Positions 48,760 to 61,050 of a DNA stretch of 64,000 nt are shown piece by piece. The stretch covers positions 3,608,501 to 3,672,500 of the forward strand of contig CP114488.1 in the NCBI GenBank assembly GCA_027186245.1, written 5' to 3'. This stretch comes from Coriaria nepalensis (taxonomy: Eukaryota > Streptophyta > Magnoliopsida > Cucurbitales > Coriariaceae). A program made the position numbers and the translations under genes. The notes beneath the pieces were generated by a model. That model saw only the letters and a list, made by a program, of their open reading frames with translations. It was not told where the DNA came from and searched no databases. The first letter of the stretch is position 1. Each line of letters opens with the position of its first letter.

Positions 48760-50720
48760 AGGTGTGAGAGTTATATTAATCTTCATAAAATGTTATATAT
48801 ATATGCATAGAAAGCTATAGAAGTTTAGTTTCTAACGCAACTAACGGTATTTAATTCCAATATCATATGAAAAAATTGTTATTAATTTGAGTGAAAATTG
48901 TCATGAACCCGTTAATATCAACGGGATGTTATTCTTAACCCGTCGATACCAACAAGTCAAGAACAATATCTTCTTGATTTAATGATTCTGAGTATTTTAC
49001 TTGGAGTTACAAGATGTACCATACACCTTGGAAATATCTAAATGTCTAGTTTCATATATAAGTGATTGCTTACAATTTCAAGTTCAAATGAATAGGTTAT
49101 AGTAGAATAAGTGAAGTATGCGCATAATCATTATAAATAAAATTGCATTCCTCTTGTCTCACTCACTATGAGAGATATACTAATCCTAGAAAATGTTCTA
49201 TACATGTATAAAAATCTTGGAAGTCTAGTTTCTAAAACAACTAATGATTTGTCATGCTGATATAGGATGAAAAAACTATTAATAATTTAAATGATAGTGG
49301 TCATAGACCCGTTGATATCAATGAGTCGAGAACAACATCATCTTGTTTTAATGATTCCAAGCATTTTACCAGAAGTTATGAGATGTGAGAGAAACCGTTA
49401 GAAAGCTATGAATGTCTAGTTTTATATAAAAGTGGATGTGTACAATTTTGAGTTCAAAATAAATAAAAAAAATTAGTTGAATAAGTGTAGTATGTGTATG
49501 ACCATGATGATTCAAATTGAATTAATCTTGTCTCACTTAATATAAGAGCTATATTAATCCCTAGAAAAGGTTCCATACATATATAAAAAAACTCCAGAAG
49601 TCTAGCTTCTAATATAATTGGTAGTTTATAATTTCGTTATCGGATGAAAAAGTTATTACGGATTTAAGTAACAATGGTCACTGACTACTCGATGGCTCGA
49701 CAAAGGAACTGACTAGCCATCGAGCCATCGAGTAGTTAGTAACCATTGTAACTTAAAAAGGTAGTAACTTTTGCATCCCATGTCGGAATGAAAAATTATC
49801 AGTTATATTCGAAACTAGATTTCTAGAGCTTTCTATACATGTATGGAATGTTTTCTGGAGATTGATATATCTCTCATAGTGAGTGATACATAATGAATGT
49901 CAAATTGAATGATGATAATCATGCACATACTTCACTTATTCTACTATAACTTTTTCAGTTGACCTCGTAATTGTAAAAAGATATTTTGATATGAAACTAG
50001 ATATCCAGAGTTTTCTAATAGTATATGGCACATCTCATAACTCTAAGTAAAACGCTCAAAATCATTATAACAATATAATACTGTTCTTGACCCATTGATA
50101 TCAATGGATATCAACGGGTTCATGACCATTGTTATTTAATTGGTAATAACATTTTCATCTAATATCAAACTAACAAATCGTTAGTTGCATTTGAAACTAG
50201 ACTTCTAGAGCTTTCTATACATCTATGGAAAGTTTATTGGAAATTAGTATAATTCTCATAGTGAGTGAGACAAGATGAATGCAATCTTGTCTTATAATAG
50301 TATATGACACATCTCATAGCTCCAAGTAAAATGCTCAGAATCATTACGACAATATGATATTGTTCTACTATAACATTTTCATTTGAATTCAAAATTATAA
50401 ATAGCCACTTGCATATGAAACTAGATATTTAGAGTTTTCTAACCGTATATGACATGTCTCATAATTCTAAGTAAAACTTTCAGAATTATTAAAATAAAAT
50501 GATATTATTCTTGATTCATTGATAACAATAGATATATATAAAATAATCTGTTGATATCAATGGATTCGTGTCTACTATCCTTTAATTGTTAATAGCATTT
50601 TCATCCGATATGGGAATGATAAACCGTCAATTACGTTAGAAACTAGACTTCTAAAACTTTATATACATATATGAAATGTTTTTTGGGTGCTAGTAAATTT
50701 TCCTATGAGATAAATTGATT
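48760..50720. repeat. Large head-to-head inverted array of about 390-base units
   Basis: Three direct copies of a unit begin near 48760, 49152 and 49525. Each carries the landmarks ACTATGAGAGATATA, TAATCCTAGAAAA, AGTCTAGTTTCTAA, GGATGAAAAA, AACCCGTTGATATCAA and TGAGTTCAAA. From about 49712 the same landmarks appear as reverse complements in three further copies (CTAGACTTCTAGAGCTTTCT near 49807 in variant form, 50192 and 50644). The centre holds a stem CTGACTACTCGATGGCTCGA (49681-49700) against TCGAGCCATCGAGTAGTTAG (49720-49739), with 19 of 20 bases matching. No coding frame spans the array. Confidence 0.85.
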
Positions 50721-51188
50721 GCAAATTGTCATTTGTGAATGAGTACTGTCTTTTTTTTTTTTTCTTTTTCATTTTTCACTATGTGCGAGTTGCAATTTGC
50801 ATATAGATAATGAAAAATATGAATAAAGTTGATACAGAAAAAAAATTATAATGAGGAAGATGAAGGTTGATGATTTTTGGATTTTAATTTTTTCAATTTT
50901 GTGTGAATGAAGTGACGAGGAAGAAAATAATGGGAATAAAAAGAAGATGAGTATTGCAATTTCAGTTTTCTACTTTTCTCAAAATTATTTTAAATAAAAA
51001 AAAAAAAACGAACACAGAGGCAACCATATATATTATACTTAGACATTCATCAAAATATTATCCAAGTTCGTATATTATCAACCCCCCCCAAATTGCTCCC
51101 CAGTGAATATAAAGTATCAGGTAGAAATCAAGGATTCAAGCGATCGAAATTTCTTAATTTCGTCAAGAACAACGCAGATTCATCATCC

Positions 51189-53258
51189 ATGGCTCTCAAT
51201 CTGCGCCAGAAACAAACCGGTAAGTTTCTCTCCCTCTCTGAATCTTCCATTTTTTTCTCAGATCTCTGCCTCAGACAAAAAAACCTAAATCAAAATCCAC
51301 AATATTAAGTGGAAAACCTAAGTGTTTCTATCATTTCGTATGTATAAACTGTTTCCAGTTAGACCCAAAACCTTCTTCGAGCGGGAATTGGTAAATTTTG
51401 ATCTCTAATTTCTGTCACAGAATGTATAATCCGAATGTTGAATCTGAACCAACCTGTTAACGCAACTGGTAACGCGAACGAAGAGGTCTACAAGATCTTG
51501 ATCTACGATAGATTCTGCCAAAACATTCTCTCTCCGTTAATCCATGTCAAGGACCTTCGCAAACATGGTGTCACTCTCTATTTCCTCATTGACAAGGATC
51601 GGAAACCTGTCCATGACGTTCCTGCTGTCTATTTTGTTCAGCCTAACAAGCTCAATGTAGATCGGATCGTTACTGATTCTTCCAGGTTACTCTATGACAC
51701 CTTCCACCTCAATTTCTCATCCTCTGTTCCTCGTCCCCTTTTAGAGGATCTAGCTTCTGGAACTCTGAATTCAGATTCGATTCACCGCATTGCCAAGGTT
51801 CATGATCAGTATTTGGAGTTTGTAACCTTGGAAGATAATCTTTTTTCATTGGCACAGAAATCTAGTTATGTGCAATTAAACGATCCATCTGCTGGAGATA
51901 GGGAAATTGAGGAGATTATAGAAAAGATTGTTAGTGGATTGTTCTGTGTTTTAGCTACTCTTGCTGTGGTTCCAATTATTCGTTGTCCGCATGGTGGGCC
52001 GGCTGAGATGGTCGCCTCAGCATTGGATCAGAGGTTGAGAGACCACTTATTATCCAAAAACAACTTGTTTACAGAAGGTGGAGGGTTTGTTACTTCATTT
52101 CAGCGTCCAATTTTGTGTTTGTTTGATCGTAATTTCGAGTTATCTGTTGGAATTCAGCATGATTTTAGGTACCGGCCTTTAGTGCACGATGTTCTTGGTT
52201 TGAAGCTGAATAGGTTAAGTGTTCAAGGTGAAAAGGGTGGGATGAAATCATATGAGCTAGATAGTTTGGACCCATTTTGGGGGGCAAATGGGTCTTTGGA
52301 TTTCCCTGAAGTTGCAGTGGAGATAGAAAATCAGTTAAAAAAGTACAAAAAAGATGTTGAAGAGGTGAATAGAAGAACAGGTGGAACTGATGGAGCTGAG
52401 TTTGATGGAGCTGATATGATTGGAAACACAAAGCATTTGATGAATGCAGTCAACTCGTTGCCGGAGTTGACCGAGCGGAAGCAAGTCATTGACAAGCACA
52501 CAAACATTGCTACTGTTTTATTGGGAGAGATCAAGGAGAGGTCTCTTGACTCGTATGCCAAGAAGGAGAATGATATGATAGTCAAAGGAAGCATTGACCG
52601 GAATGAATTATTAACAATTTTTAGAGGAAAAGGCACTAAGATGGATAAGCTTCGATTTGCTATCACCTACCTCATTTCTTCTGAAACTACTAACCCATCA
52701 GAAGTGGAAATGGTCGAAAATGCCCTTAGAGAATCAGAGGTTGACATGAGTGCATTTCAATATGTGAAGAAGGTTAAATCATTAAACATATCATTAGCCT
52801 CTGCGAATTCTGCTAGTAGAAGTAACATTGTAGATTGGGCGGAGAAGCTTTATGGGCAATCCCTTAGTGCAGTTACAGCTGGCATGAAGAATCTTTTATC
52901 GAGTGATAGGCAACTTGCTTTGACTAGAACAGTAGAGGCCTTAATGGATGGAAAACCAAACCCGGATGTTGATTCCTACCTTGTGTTTGATCCTCGTGCT
53001 CCCAAGACAAATTCTGGAACAAGTGGCAGTCATGTGAAAGGACCGTTTAAGGAAGCGATTGTGTTTATGATTGGGGGTGGGAATTATGTGGAGTATGGGA
53101 GTTTAATGGAGTTTGCACGACACCAACAGCCAGTTAAACATGTTGTGTATGGTACGACGGAGATTCTTACAGGACAAGAGTTTGTTGAGCAGCTTGCTAC
53201 TCTGGGACAGAAGATGGGTTTAGGGGGTGCTAGTTTTGGTCCTTCTTCAAGTCAGTAA
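51189..53258 (+). CDS. SLY1: SLY1-type Sec1/Munc18 vesicle-fusion protein
   Basis: SM-family protein that binds the syntaxin-5/SYP3-type SNARE and promotes fusion of ER-derived vesicles with the Golgi. Two exons: 51189-51219 (31 bases) and 51421-53258, giving 622 residues, close to the Arabidopsis SLY1 length. The protein begins MALNLRQKQTECIIRMLNLN. Family landmarks include KILIYDRFCQNILSPL, LRKHGVTLYFLID, PAVYFVQP, FNRNFELSVG-like FDRNFELSVGIQHDFRYRPL, ELTERKQVIDKHTNIAT, SRSNIVDWAEKLYGQS and the C-terminal KEAIVFMIGGGNYVEYGSL. The first exon encodes the Sed5-binding N-terminal start, so I chose the ATG at 51189 over the internal ATG at 51435, which would delete it. No stop or frameshift is seen. 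Confidence 0.97.
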
Positions 53259-53770
53259 AGAATATATCATTCATATTTCATGCTTGCTTTACCTTTTTTC
53301 TTATCAGTTTTGTTTTAACTATAGTTTACCAATTCTTCTTGTTGTAGATTGTGAATCAAAACTGAACTGAATCCTATGTTTTTCAGATGAATATATTGTT
53401 TGAATGACTTTTTTATTTTACTTTTTTAATTTATTATTATTTTTTGTGGTTTCTGTAACTGGGGCTGTGACTATCTGTTTACTTTAGAGAATTATGAATA
53501 TTATCTTACAGTTCTGGATAAAACTTACATCCTAATCATTCACAAATGCTAGACCCTCGTAAACATTATATCAAGAAAATTTCACTATAAATTACTTTGT
53601 TTGCAAGAAATGAGTGTCCCTATATTTTTGAGAAATTAGAGAAGACCCAGATCCATTCACATTAATACATAAACATTACATAATTAGATGGAGCAACTAA
53701 ATAAACATTAGGAAAAAAACAGGTTAGCATTAGTGAAGTAAAGTAACTGCAATAGGGCAACAAATTCCCC

Positions 53771-56700
53771 TCAAGGCTCATTGTCATAACTGTAAATGTA
53801 ATGTGGGGGATATACGTATCGGGGTGGGGACCCTTCTGGCTGGTAGATGTATTGGGGTGGGGACCCTTCTGGCTGGTAGATGTATCGGGGTGGCGAAGGG
53901 GGTTGGTAGACGTATCGGGGTGGGTCGGCAGCTGCTGGGTCGAGCTGATGGGCCTGATGGACTGGGGATGGGGAGCTGAGTTCGCTCATTGTTGGACTCT
54001 CAACTGGAGATTGATGTTTTCCTACTCCTACCTCTACCAGATCTTCTTCCTCAAATGACCGGAAAATCGGATGCAAGTAAGCATCGGATAAATATGCTTT
54101 CAAGTTCTGGTCGGATTCAGCAGTCCGATCCGACATGTCTTTAGCCATAGCTTCCTGATAAAACAAAAAAGTGGAAATATCACAAGAGAAGTTATATCGA
54201 AGTATGTCAAACTACAAACTATAGTTTGAAGTTATAGCATACAAATTTGTAGCTCAAATTTGACCCCATATTACATACAATCTTCAATTATATTGACCTG
54301 ACAACGAAAGTACCATAAATAAACATCAAAAACATCTGTTTGAAATTTCATTTAGTGTATGCAGCCTATGAGAGCTGAAGTGGAGCTACCACATGGGACC
54401 CACCATCCCTTAGTGGCATACATCTGATGCATTAGATACTTTCTCAGTCCAACCCTAGACCGAATTGATGAAACCTATATATATTGTATTATGATTTCCT
54501 CTATTAGTAATTAAGAAAGAAGTGGAAATTACCTCAAGTGGGTATCTCCTAAAGGCGGGTTCAAACCGGTGCTTGCAGTACTTGTGGAATGATAAGGTCA
54601 AAATGGGCAAGATAGCTAGTAAAGGAGTAGAATTAGCAGCCTTTTTAGTACTGAGCAAACCCATTAGAAGTAACTGAGATATCAACAAGCTAGCTATTAT
54701 GCGGCTATGAACATGAGGCCAGAATGCTGCAACACTCTCATATTGTTGATTGTAGACGTTGATTATCTGAATCCATCGAGAAGAACATATAATAAGTGAA
54801 TAATTTCTATCAACAATTACAGAATCTTTTAAGATTCTTTGAAAAAAGAATAGATAAAGAGAAGCATCGAAAAGACTAACCTGATGGCGGTAAACCAAGT
54901 ATGCAAATGCAAAGAAGACAAGAATGAAGGGAAGAAGGATCGGAGTAACCACGGCATAAACAATCCCCAAAAGGAAGTACAACTGAAGACTTGGTATAGT
55001 TTCGGGAAATTCAATACTTCCTGGATCCATAGCCCTGTCCCTATCTCTTTCGGTTTTCACCAAAAATATATTCTTGAGATGATATATAACCAGTGGTTTC
55101 AACCGGAGAATCTCACTTGCAATTCCAGCCCAACCATCAACCATTATGTATGTAATAAAGAATGTAGCCTTCATTGGTATTGATACCCCAATGGTTCTAG
55201 GAATTCTGTAGATTGATAAGAAAATAAAATAAAGAGAGAGAGAAAGCAAATATATAAATTTCTGGTTTCCTTGGAATATAGAATTTTGTATTAGCTTGTC
55301 AAGAAAATCCTTAAATAGTGCTAGTGAAACTGATATGCATGTGAGTGTCTTAAGAAAGAAAATAATAATAATAAAAATAATAAATACATGGTTGGTATAG
55401 AAAATTAACACAAGCGCTCAAACCATATTTAACTATTTTTTTCAGTTAATAAAGCAAATCATAACTAAATTATAAGAGGGCATGGAATATTACTCGGCTG
55501 GTGATTGGTGAAGAAAGGAATGAAGTTGCTCAAAGGCCGTTCCAGTAATAATGCTTCCCAAGAAAACATTTACTAGCATAAAATAATAGTATTTTGCTGA
55601 GGCCCTTCGTTCTATAATCGATAATGCTACATGTCCCTCGATTTTCGACATGATCATTAAAACAGTTGGAAGAATGTAGAGAAAGATTTTGAGCGCTAGA
55701 CCAGGAAGGAAACCCTGTAGAAATGACTTGATAAATTTCCTGTACAAGTATCAACATAAAGGTTTTAGTAAAGATAGATGAAAACAATAATTGAAAAAAA
55801 TACACAAATTAATACTAATTACATAAAATTGAAACACATAAAGGCATATTGCATTCCATATCCCCCATTGAAACATGAATTTTTCTGGTACCTATATTTT
55901 AGTTACATAGGTAAACCAGATTTCCATTTGGATCAGCATTGGATGTAAACTAGAGTTTGGTAAGTCAAAACTGGATTTCAAACTGGGGTTTAATGTGTCA
56001 GCCGAATGCATTTAAAACTCGCATTTGGACTTAAATCCAGTTTAGCTACAAATGGCTCTGAATTATCTATAAATCTAATCAACATGAAAAATCTAATTTA
56101 CCCTGCAATCTTAACTACTATACTGTTCGCATAAACTCCATTTTCAACTTTCAAACATTGAACAAGATGGACCCTAACTATTCATTTGAATATTTTCCCC
56201 CCCTATCTATTTGAAGTTTCTAGATAAACCAATGATTGGCCCAAACTTTATTCAACTTACAATTCTATGACCGATCTGAGGAAAGGAGCAACTCGTTCAA
56301 GACCCTCTAAATTTGCCAGGGATTGCACGAATGCGATTGGGATCATGTAGAAGAACACCAAAGCAAACACGGATAAAGATATGATAAGTTTTCTGATGCT
56401 CAAGGAGACGAATGGTATAGCAAGGTTCCTCCAATAAACATCTCTTGGTTCTGGGGCCCAATCTGTCAACCATAAAGTGGGATTTTTACTTTGCTGAGTT
56501 TGAGCACAAACAGCTGCCCCCCAACGCGAGTTAAATGACACAAATGCCACTGGCAAAATGCACTTTGAATCTTTGAGAATTTTCTGTCGCTCAGATGCCA
56601 TCTAGTACATAAATATGAAAAATAATAATAATAATAATAATTAATTGACAAAATATTAAAATGGGTTCTTGTAAGAAATGTCAGTTACCTTTTAGCAGCA

Positions 56701-58657
56701 TTAATAGATAATAGTGGCTTACCATTTTGTTGAGCTCCTTAATATGGCGTTGGTAATACTCAATGGCATCCACCTTTCTACCACATACTCCCAAAAATCC
56801 CAACTGAAAGGAAAAAGTGGAAAAAGCTATCAAAATGTAGCCTTCATATGAATATAAAAACTGCATTTCTACTGTTCAAATTTGCAATAATATGTTACCT
56901 TACAAGTCGGCCTCTTGTCAGGATGCCTTTCAAACTTAAGCTGGTAATAATCTAGCCAATTCTGAAGCCTGTCTCTTTTCTTCACTAGTTTAGCAAATGA
57001 GTTGGCATTGTATATTGCCTAGACAAAGAAAATGACAACCAAGATTGCTATAAAAATAAAAGGTGCAAGAGAAAGAGCGTCTAAGGTTTCAATAGTAATA
57101 ATGAAATATATCACCTGATGGGAAAGATAATGATCCGGGTGGTTTGTTTGGAAAAAGTGATCAACAGAATCTGATATAGAGAGACCTGAAGCCCGTGGGA
57201 CATTCTTAACCAGTACCTGAATCATAGATAAATACATAAGCTAACACTTCTCCCTAGATTGAACATCCTTCAAAAAATCAAATAATCCCAATTGAATAAC
57301 ATGCTTAGATTTCATTTGAAATTCGACTTCAACGGAGATTCAAGTAAACTTGAAATATGCAAGTGTCTTTGGATTAGATTCTATTACGCTGTGAAGACAA
57401 TTTAAAATAATCTAACTTACAGTGAATTGCTCGGCCCTCTTACGTTGTGAAGCCAGGAATTTCAACCTCATTGATGCTATGTAATCATATTCCTTATATA
57501 ACATGTAACAAGTCCATATTGTGAACAAGTATTCTAAACCAAGGTGGACAAAAAACCTGAAAAAACAGAAATAAGAATATGTTATCATAATCACCGATCA
57601 AAAAGATAAAAAGTTTGAGGATTTCAAAGCTTATTTCCGTTTCATTTCATCCTTCCATAAAAAGATAAACATGCCTTATAGATTTTGGGCGAACATTTGA
57701 TATAGAGAGCTTATCAATGTCACTCAAAACTAATTCTTTCCTCAAGAAGAATAGAGTCCCACTTGATATATTGACTGGTATAAGAATGAGGAGGGCCAAG
57801 ACTGTCATCGGTAAAAATATCTTTAACCTGCCAAAGAGCCAGAAAACCTAAACAATAAATTCCGATACTAGCAGTCAGAAACACTCAAGTTCTTATAAAT
57901 TGAAAAACTACAAAAGGAGTAGCACATGTATGAATCTTAGCTTAAAAATCCTTTTTCAAGGCCATTAGAAAATGAAAACACTTAAGAGAGTCCTGCTAAT
58001 TCCATTCTTTTTCATCTGTAGTTAAATTATAACAAATAATTATGAATAAAAGATAAACAAGAAGGAAGAAAGAAAAGACAGAAGATAAACAGAAATTCAG
58101 AAAATCCTAAAAAAAAATAATAATAAAATAAAATAAAATGTTGACTACCCTCTAAACTAGAACTTCTAGTACATATGTATACAAGAATTTCGAAAGATTT
58201 CAATTTAACATACTCCACTATCCATAAATCCTAATTTGGGGGGGAGGGAGGGGAGTGTGTGGGTGGGTGGAGAACAAGATGTTGATTAAAAATATAAAAA
58301 TCTTTTCCAGCAGTATTTTGAAAGTGATTGGTAGAGAACAAACCCAAGAATGTAGATTCTGAGAAAAACAGCAGAATCAAGGCCAGCATGAGTAATAATT
58401 TCAGCCTCACTCATCCTCATCGCTTGAGGCATCCAGTTCAAGAAAGTGAAGTACGTAATAATATTGAGATTTACAAATTTGCCCACAAAATTCCTGGACC
58501 CTCTCGGACTGTTTCTTCCCCCACTAATGTACCACTTGGGAAAGAAAATTCTGTCATTTATGGGTTGGATTCTTAACAGAGCAAAAGCCAGCAAAAATGC
58601 AAAGGCAGTGACTATGTTTATGAAAGCTGAAACCCCTATATCTTCAAGAGTAGCCAT
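53771..58657 (-). CDS. OSCA/CSC1-like hyperosmolality-gated cation channel (DUF221)
   Basis: Multi-pass channel of the OSCA/TMEM63 family; characterised members are mechanosensitive, Ca2+-permeable plasma-membrane channels. Minus-strand exons: 58657-58344, 57827-57675, 57556-57421, 57216-57115, 57018-56899, 56803-56723, 56601-56261, 55739-55494, 55205-54881, 54766-54533, 54154-53771, giving 811 residues. The N-terminus starts MATLEDIGVSAFINIVTAF, then LRIYILGLKIFLP. The cytosolic domain has LVKNVPR, HFFQTNHPDHYLSHQ, LQNWLDYYQLKF and SFNSRWGAAVCAQTQQ. The 7-TM core has IPIAFVQSLANLEG, LQGFLPGLALKIFL, VNVFLGSIITGTAFEQL, IPMKATFFITYIMVDGWAG and YLVYRHQIINVYNQQYES. The intron after 57675 begins GC rather than GT. 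The last exon adds a Pro/Tyr-rich tail. It is closest, from memory, to Arabidopsis OSCA1 members such as At4g02900. Confidence 0.95.
53790..53935 (-). repeat. Coding minisatellite in the OSCA-like C-terminal tail
   Basis: Near-identical units containing GGGGTGGGGACCCTTCTGG and CTGGTAGATGTAT, about 36 bases long, repeat two to four times. They encode YIYQPEGSPPR-type peptide repeats in frame. Confidence 0.85.
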
Positions 58658-59695
58658 TGATGAAGAAGGTTAGAAAGTTTTCTGAACAGGAGAAAATGGA
58701 AAAAGGAGGAAGCTTTGTGGAAATTCTTTTGATTTGGGAAAGTGGGTTAGCAATGGAATATGGATTTATTATGGGGATTGTGGTTTTAATTATTGTTATT
58801 ATTATTTTTGTTTTCTGTCCTTTTTTTTGATGAAGTGCTTCAAGGTTTGGTTGACTTAATTAGTGATTGTGTCAGGAAATAACTGACTAAACATTACACA
58901 AAATGGTATGCATGTGCCGGTGGAAAGAAAAAGGTAATGGTTGAAAAAAGGATAAATAAATAAATAAATAAATAAATAAGATGCTGTGTCTTGTGAGTTT
59001 AGTTAAGTGTATTGTAATATTTAAATTGGTTTTTTTTTTAGACATTTCATTAGATTTTATGGTTTCTTACGATGGTAACTTATATGAGTTTGGTCTAGTT
59101 CCACCATTTTTTTTTATTTTTTTATTTTTAATACCATAAAATACAGTATGAATAAAATATAAGATTTAATATTTTTATATTTTTATTATTTTTAAAAAAT
59201 TTTACAATTATACATTATTTACAATATATTTAAAAATCTTTATCATTTTATGTTATGTAAATATAAAGTTTGTGAAAATATTTGAGGACCTTCTGGTAAC
59301 GTTTTAATATATATTATTTTAATTATTTTATAAAAATTTTAAGTTAGTGACAAGTGGTGGACGCCTTATGGGGCATTACTTTTTGGTTTGAACTTTTTGT
59401 CCACGCGGAAGGAAATTTGGACATTATATTATATAATAATATGAGTAGCTGTAATTGCGCCATTGATTCGGACACTCAAAAAAGCTTTAAAAACTTTACT
59501 TATAACATGCTTTCTTTCTTTCTGAAGTGATATTGTATTTTTACTACAAAAGTTAGCTTTCTTTCTTACACCAACGAATGAATTCCGGCCTACATACTTC
59601 TCACTTATTATGTAACGCCATCTATCATCCAACAATTTGCTGGTGATTACGATTGAATCAAGGAAACAATTTCCAACTAAACTATCACATGAAAC
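58658..59695. other. Upstream region of the OSCA-like gene
   Basis: AT-rich DNA with an (ATAA)n microsatellite at about 58952-58979 and T-rich tracts. I see no gene. Confidence 0.55.
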
Positions 59696-59699
59696 AAAA

Positions 59700-59862
59700 G
59701 TTCAGAGCATCTCATCATTTGTCTTTCAAGCCCTTCTGAGTTATATACTTCCCAAGCCTCTTGGCCTCCAATAGAGCTTGAACTATCTTCTCGTCTTCAA
59801 TAAATGTCCAAGCCCTTTTATTTTTCTCGGATCTCCTCTGGTTCACCCGCTTCCTAGAATAT
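59700..59862 (-). pseudogene. Possible Myb/SANT-like domain fragment
   Basis: Minus-strand text reads KRAWTFIEDEKIVQALLEA, then KRLGKYITQKGLKDK and a stop. The start resembles Myb/SANT-like domains found in Harbinger-associated and transposon-derived plant proteins (xWTxEEExxLVxxLLE). The rest of the domain is absent. Weak call. Confidence 0.35.
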
Positions 59863-60230
59863 CAAATATCACATTTGTTTGTGAAAATAAACAACCAAAC
59901 AAATTTCAAAACCTCTACTAGGTCACCAAATTTATCAGATCGAATACAAAAATTTGGTTTCTTATTTTCTGTATTTCTCTTCCTTGAAGAGAGATAATTA
60001 TCTTTCTTTCTATAAGGGCACGTTTGGTTCGATTTTCTAAGGGAATAAGAATGGAAGTTGTAATTTTTTATGTGTCTATTTGATTGTATAAAAAATGAGA
60101 ATTGATCAAAATATACTATTCTACCGTTCCTAGCACCTGAATTTATAGAAGTTCTTGCATACATTTTCATAAGAAAGTTGATAAATACAATGCTAGTATG
60201 ATGGGCTTTAGACCCAAGGGAGTCAATCAT

Positions 60231-61029
60231 CAGGAGAAGAAGAAGAAGAAGAAGAAGCCAGTTGGAAAGAAAGGGGGAGAGATGAGTGGCAGAATGTCTT
60301 CGTTTGGGTCAAGACCAGTCGCCACAAACCCAAATATACTATATAATTTAATAATATTATATATATATAGAAATACATATATTTTTTTAAAAGAAAAATA
60401 TCACTTATATAATAATATTTGAAAAATATTAACTCACTAAACTAAAATTTATATCTAAAGATATTTTAAATTTCATTAATTTAAAACTATATATCATTAA
60501 TTTTATGAGAGTGAAAAGCTAAATACTGAAAAGCTTGTTGGGGCTGCCCCACTACCCCCAACCTACATCTGCCACTGTCGAGCAGATCAAGCCACCCAAT
60601 AGCATCTGATCGGGTCGGATACTATTGAATCGAATATCCAAAGACATTTGATTTAAATAGGTTAAAAAAAATTCTTTTTGCCCTCGGTAAGGATTGAACT
60701 CAAGGTCATGTAGGCAAAAACCATGTGGTTTCCACTTAACCTAAGATGGATTTCATTATTCAAATTTATATTATCAATTAATAATTAGTATTATCAAGTG
60801 TTATAAGAGTCGGATACCCAATCCAAAGATGGATTTATAGAAAAAGTCGGCTTGTATCTATCTGACCTGCCGGGTTAGATATCAAGTGAATTGGATTTTT
60901 CTACGCATCCCTAATACGATCCATCATAGAAAAGAACAATTATCATTACCAAGCATTGAATAAAAAAGTAGAGTACTTGAAGGTTAATTCACTCACTCAT
61001 GTATATAAATATCGATAGTTAATGAGAGA
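60231..61029. other. Gene-free stretch
   Basis: It starts with a GAA triplet tract (60233-60258) that creates a Lys-rich artificial frame. Later text (60665-60760, GAACTCAAGGTCATGTAGGC) looks like dispersed repeat DNA. No coding signal. Confidence 0.45.
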
Positions 61030-61050
61030 GGGGGGGGGGGGGGGGGGGGG
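61030..61050. repeat. Poly-G run of 21 bases
   Basis: Twenty-one consecutive G bases after a short GA tract. The exact length may be a sequencing artefact. Confidence 0.9.

Noticed and set aside
48760..50720. CRISPR-like interpretation of the regular repeats
   Set aside because: The units are about 390 bases, diverged, inverted about a centre and in plant DNA; there are no short repeat-spacer units or cas genes.
52165..52666. Minus-strand frames of 88 and 111 codons
   Set aside because: They are shadows of the SLY1 coding exon.
60198..60422. Lys-rich 74-codon frame
   Set aside because: It is created by a GAA triplet tract and has no domain.
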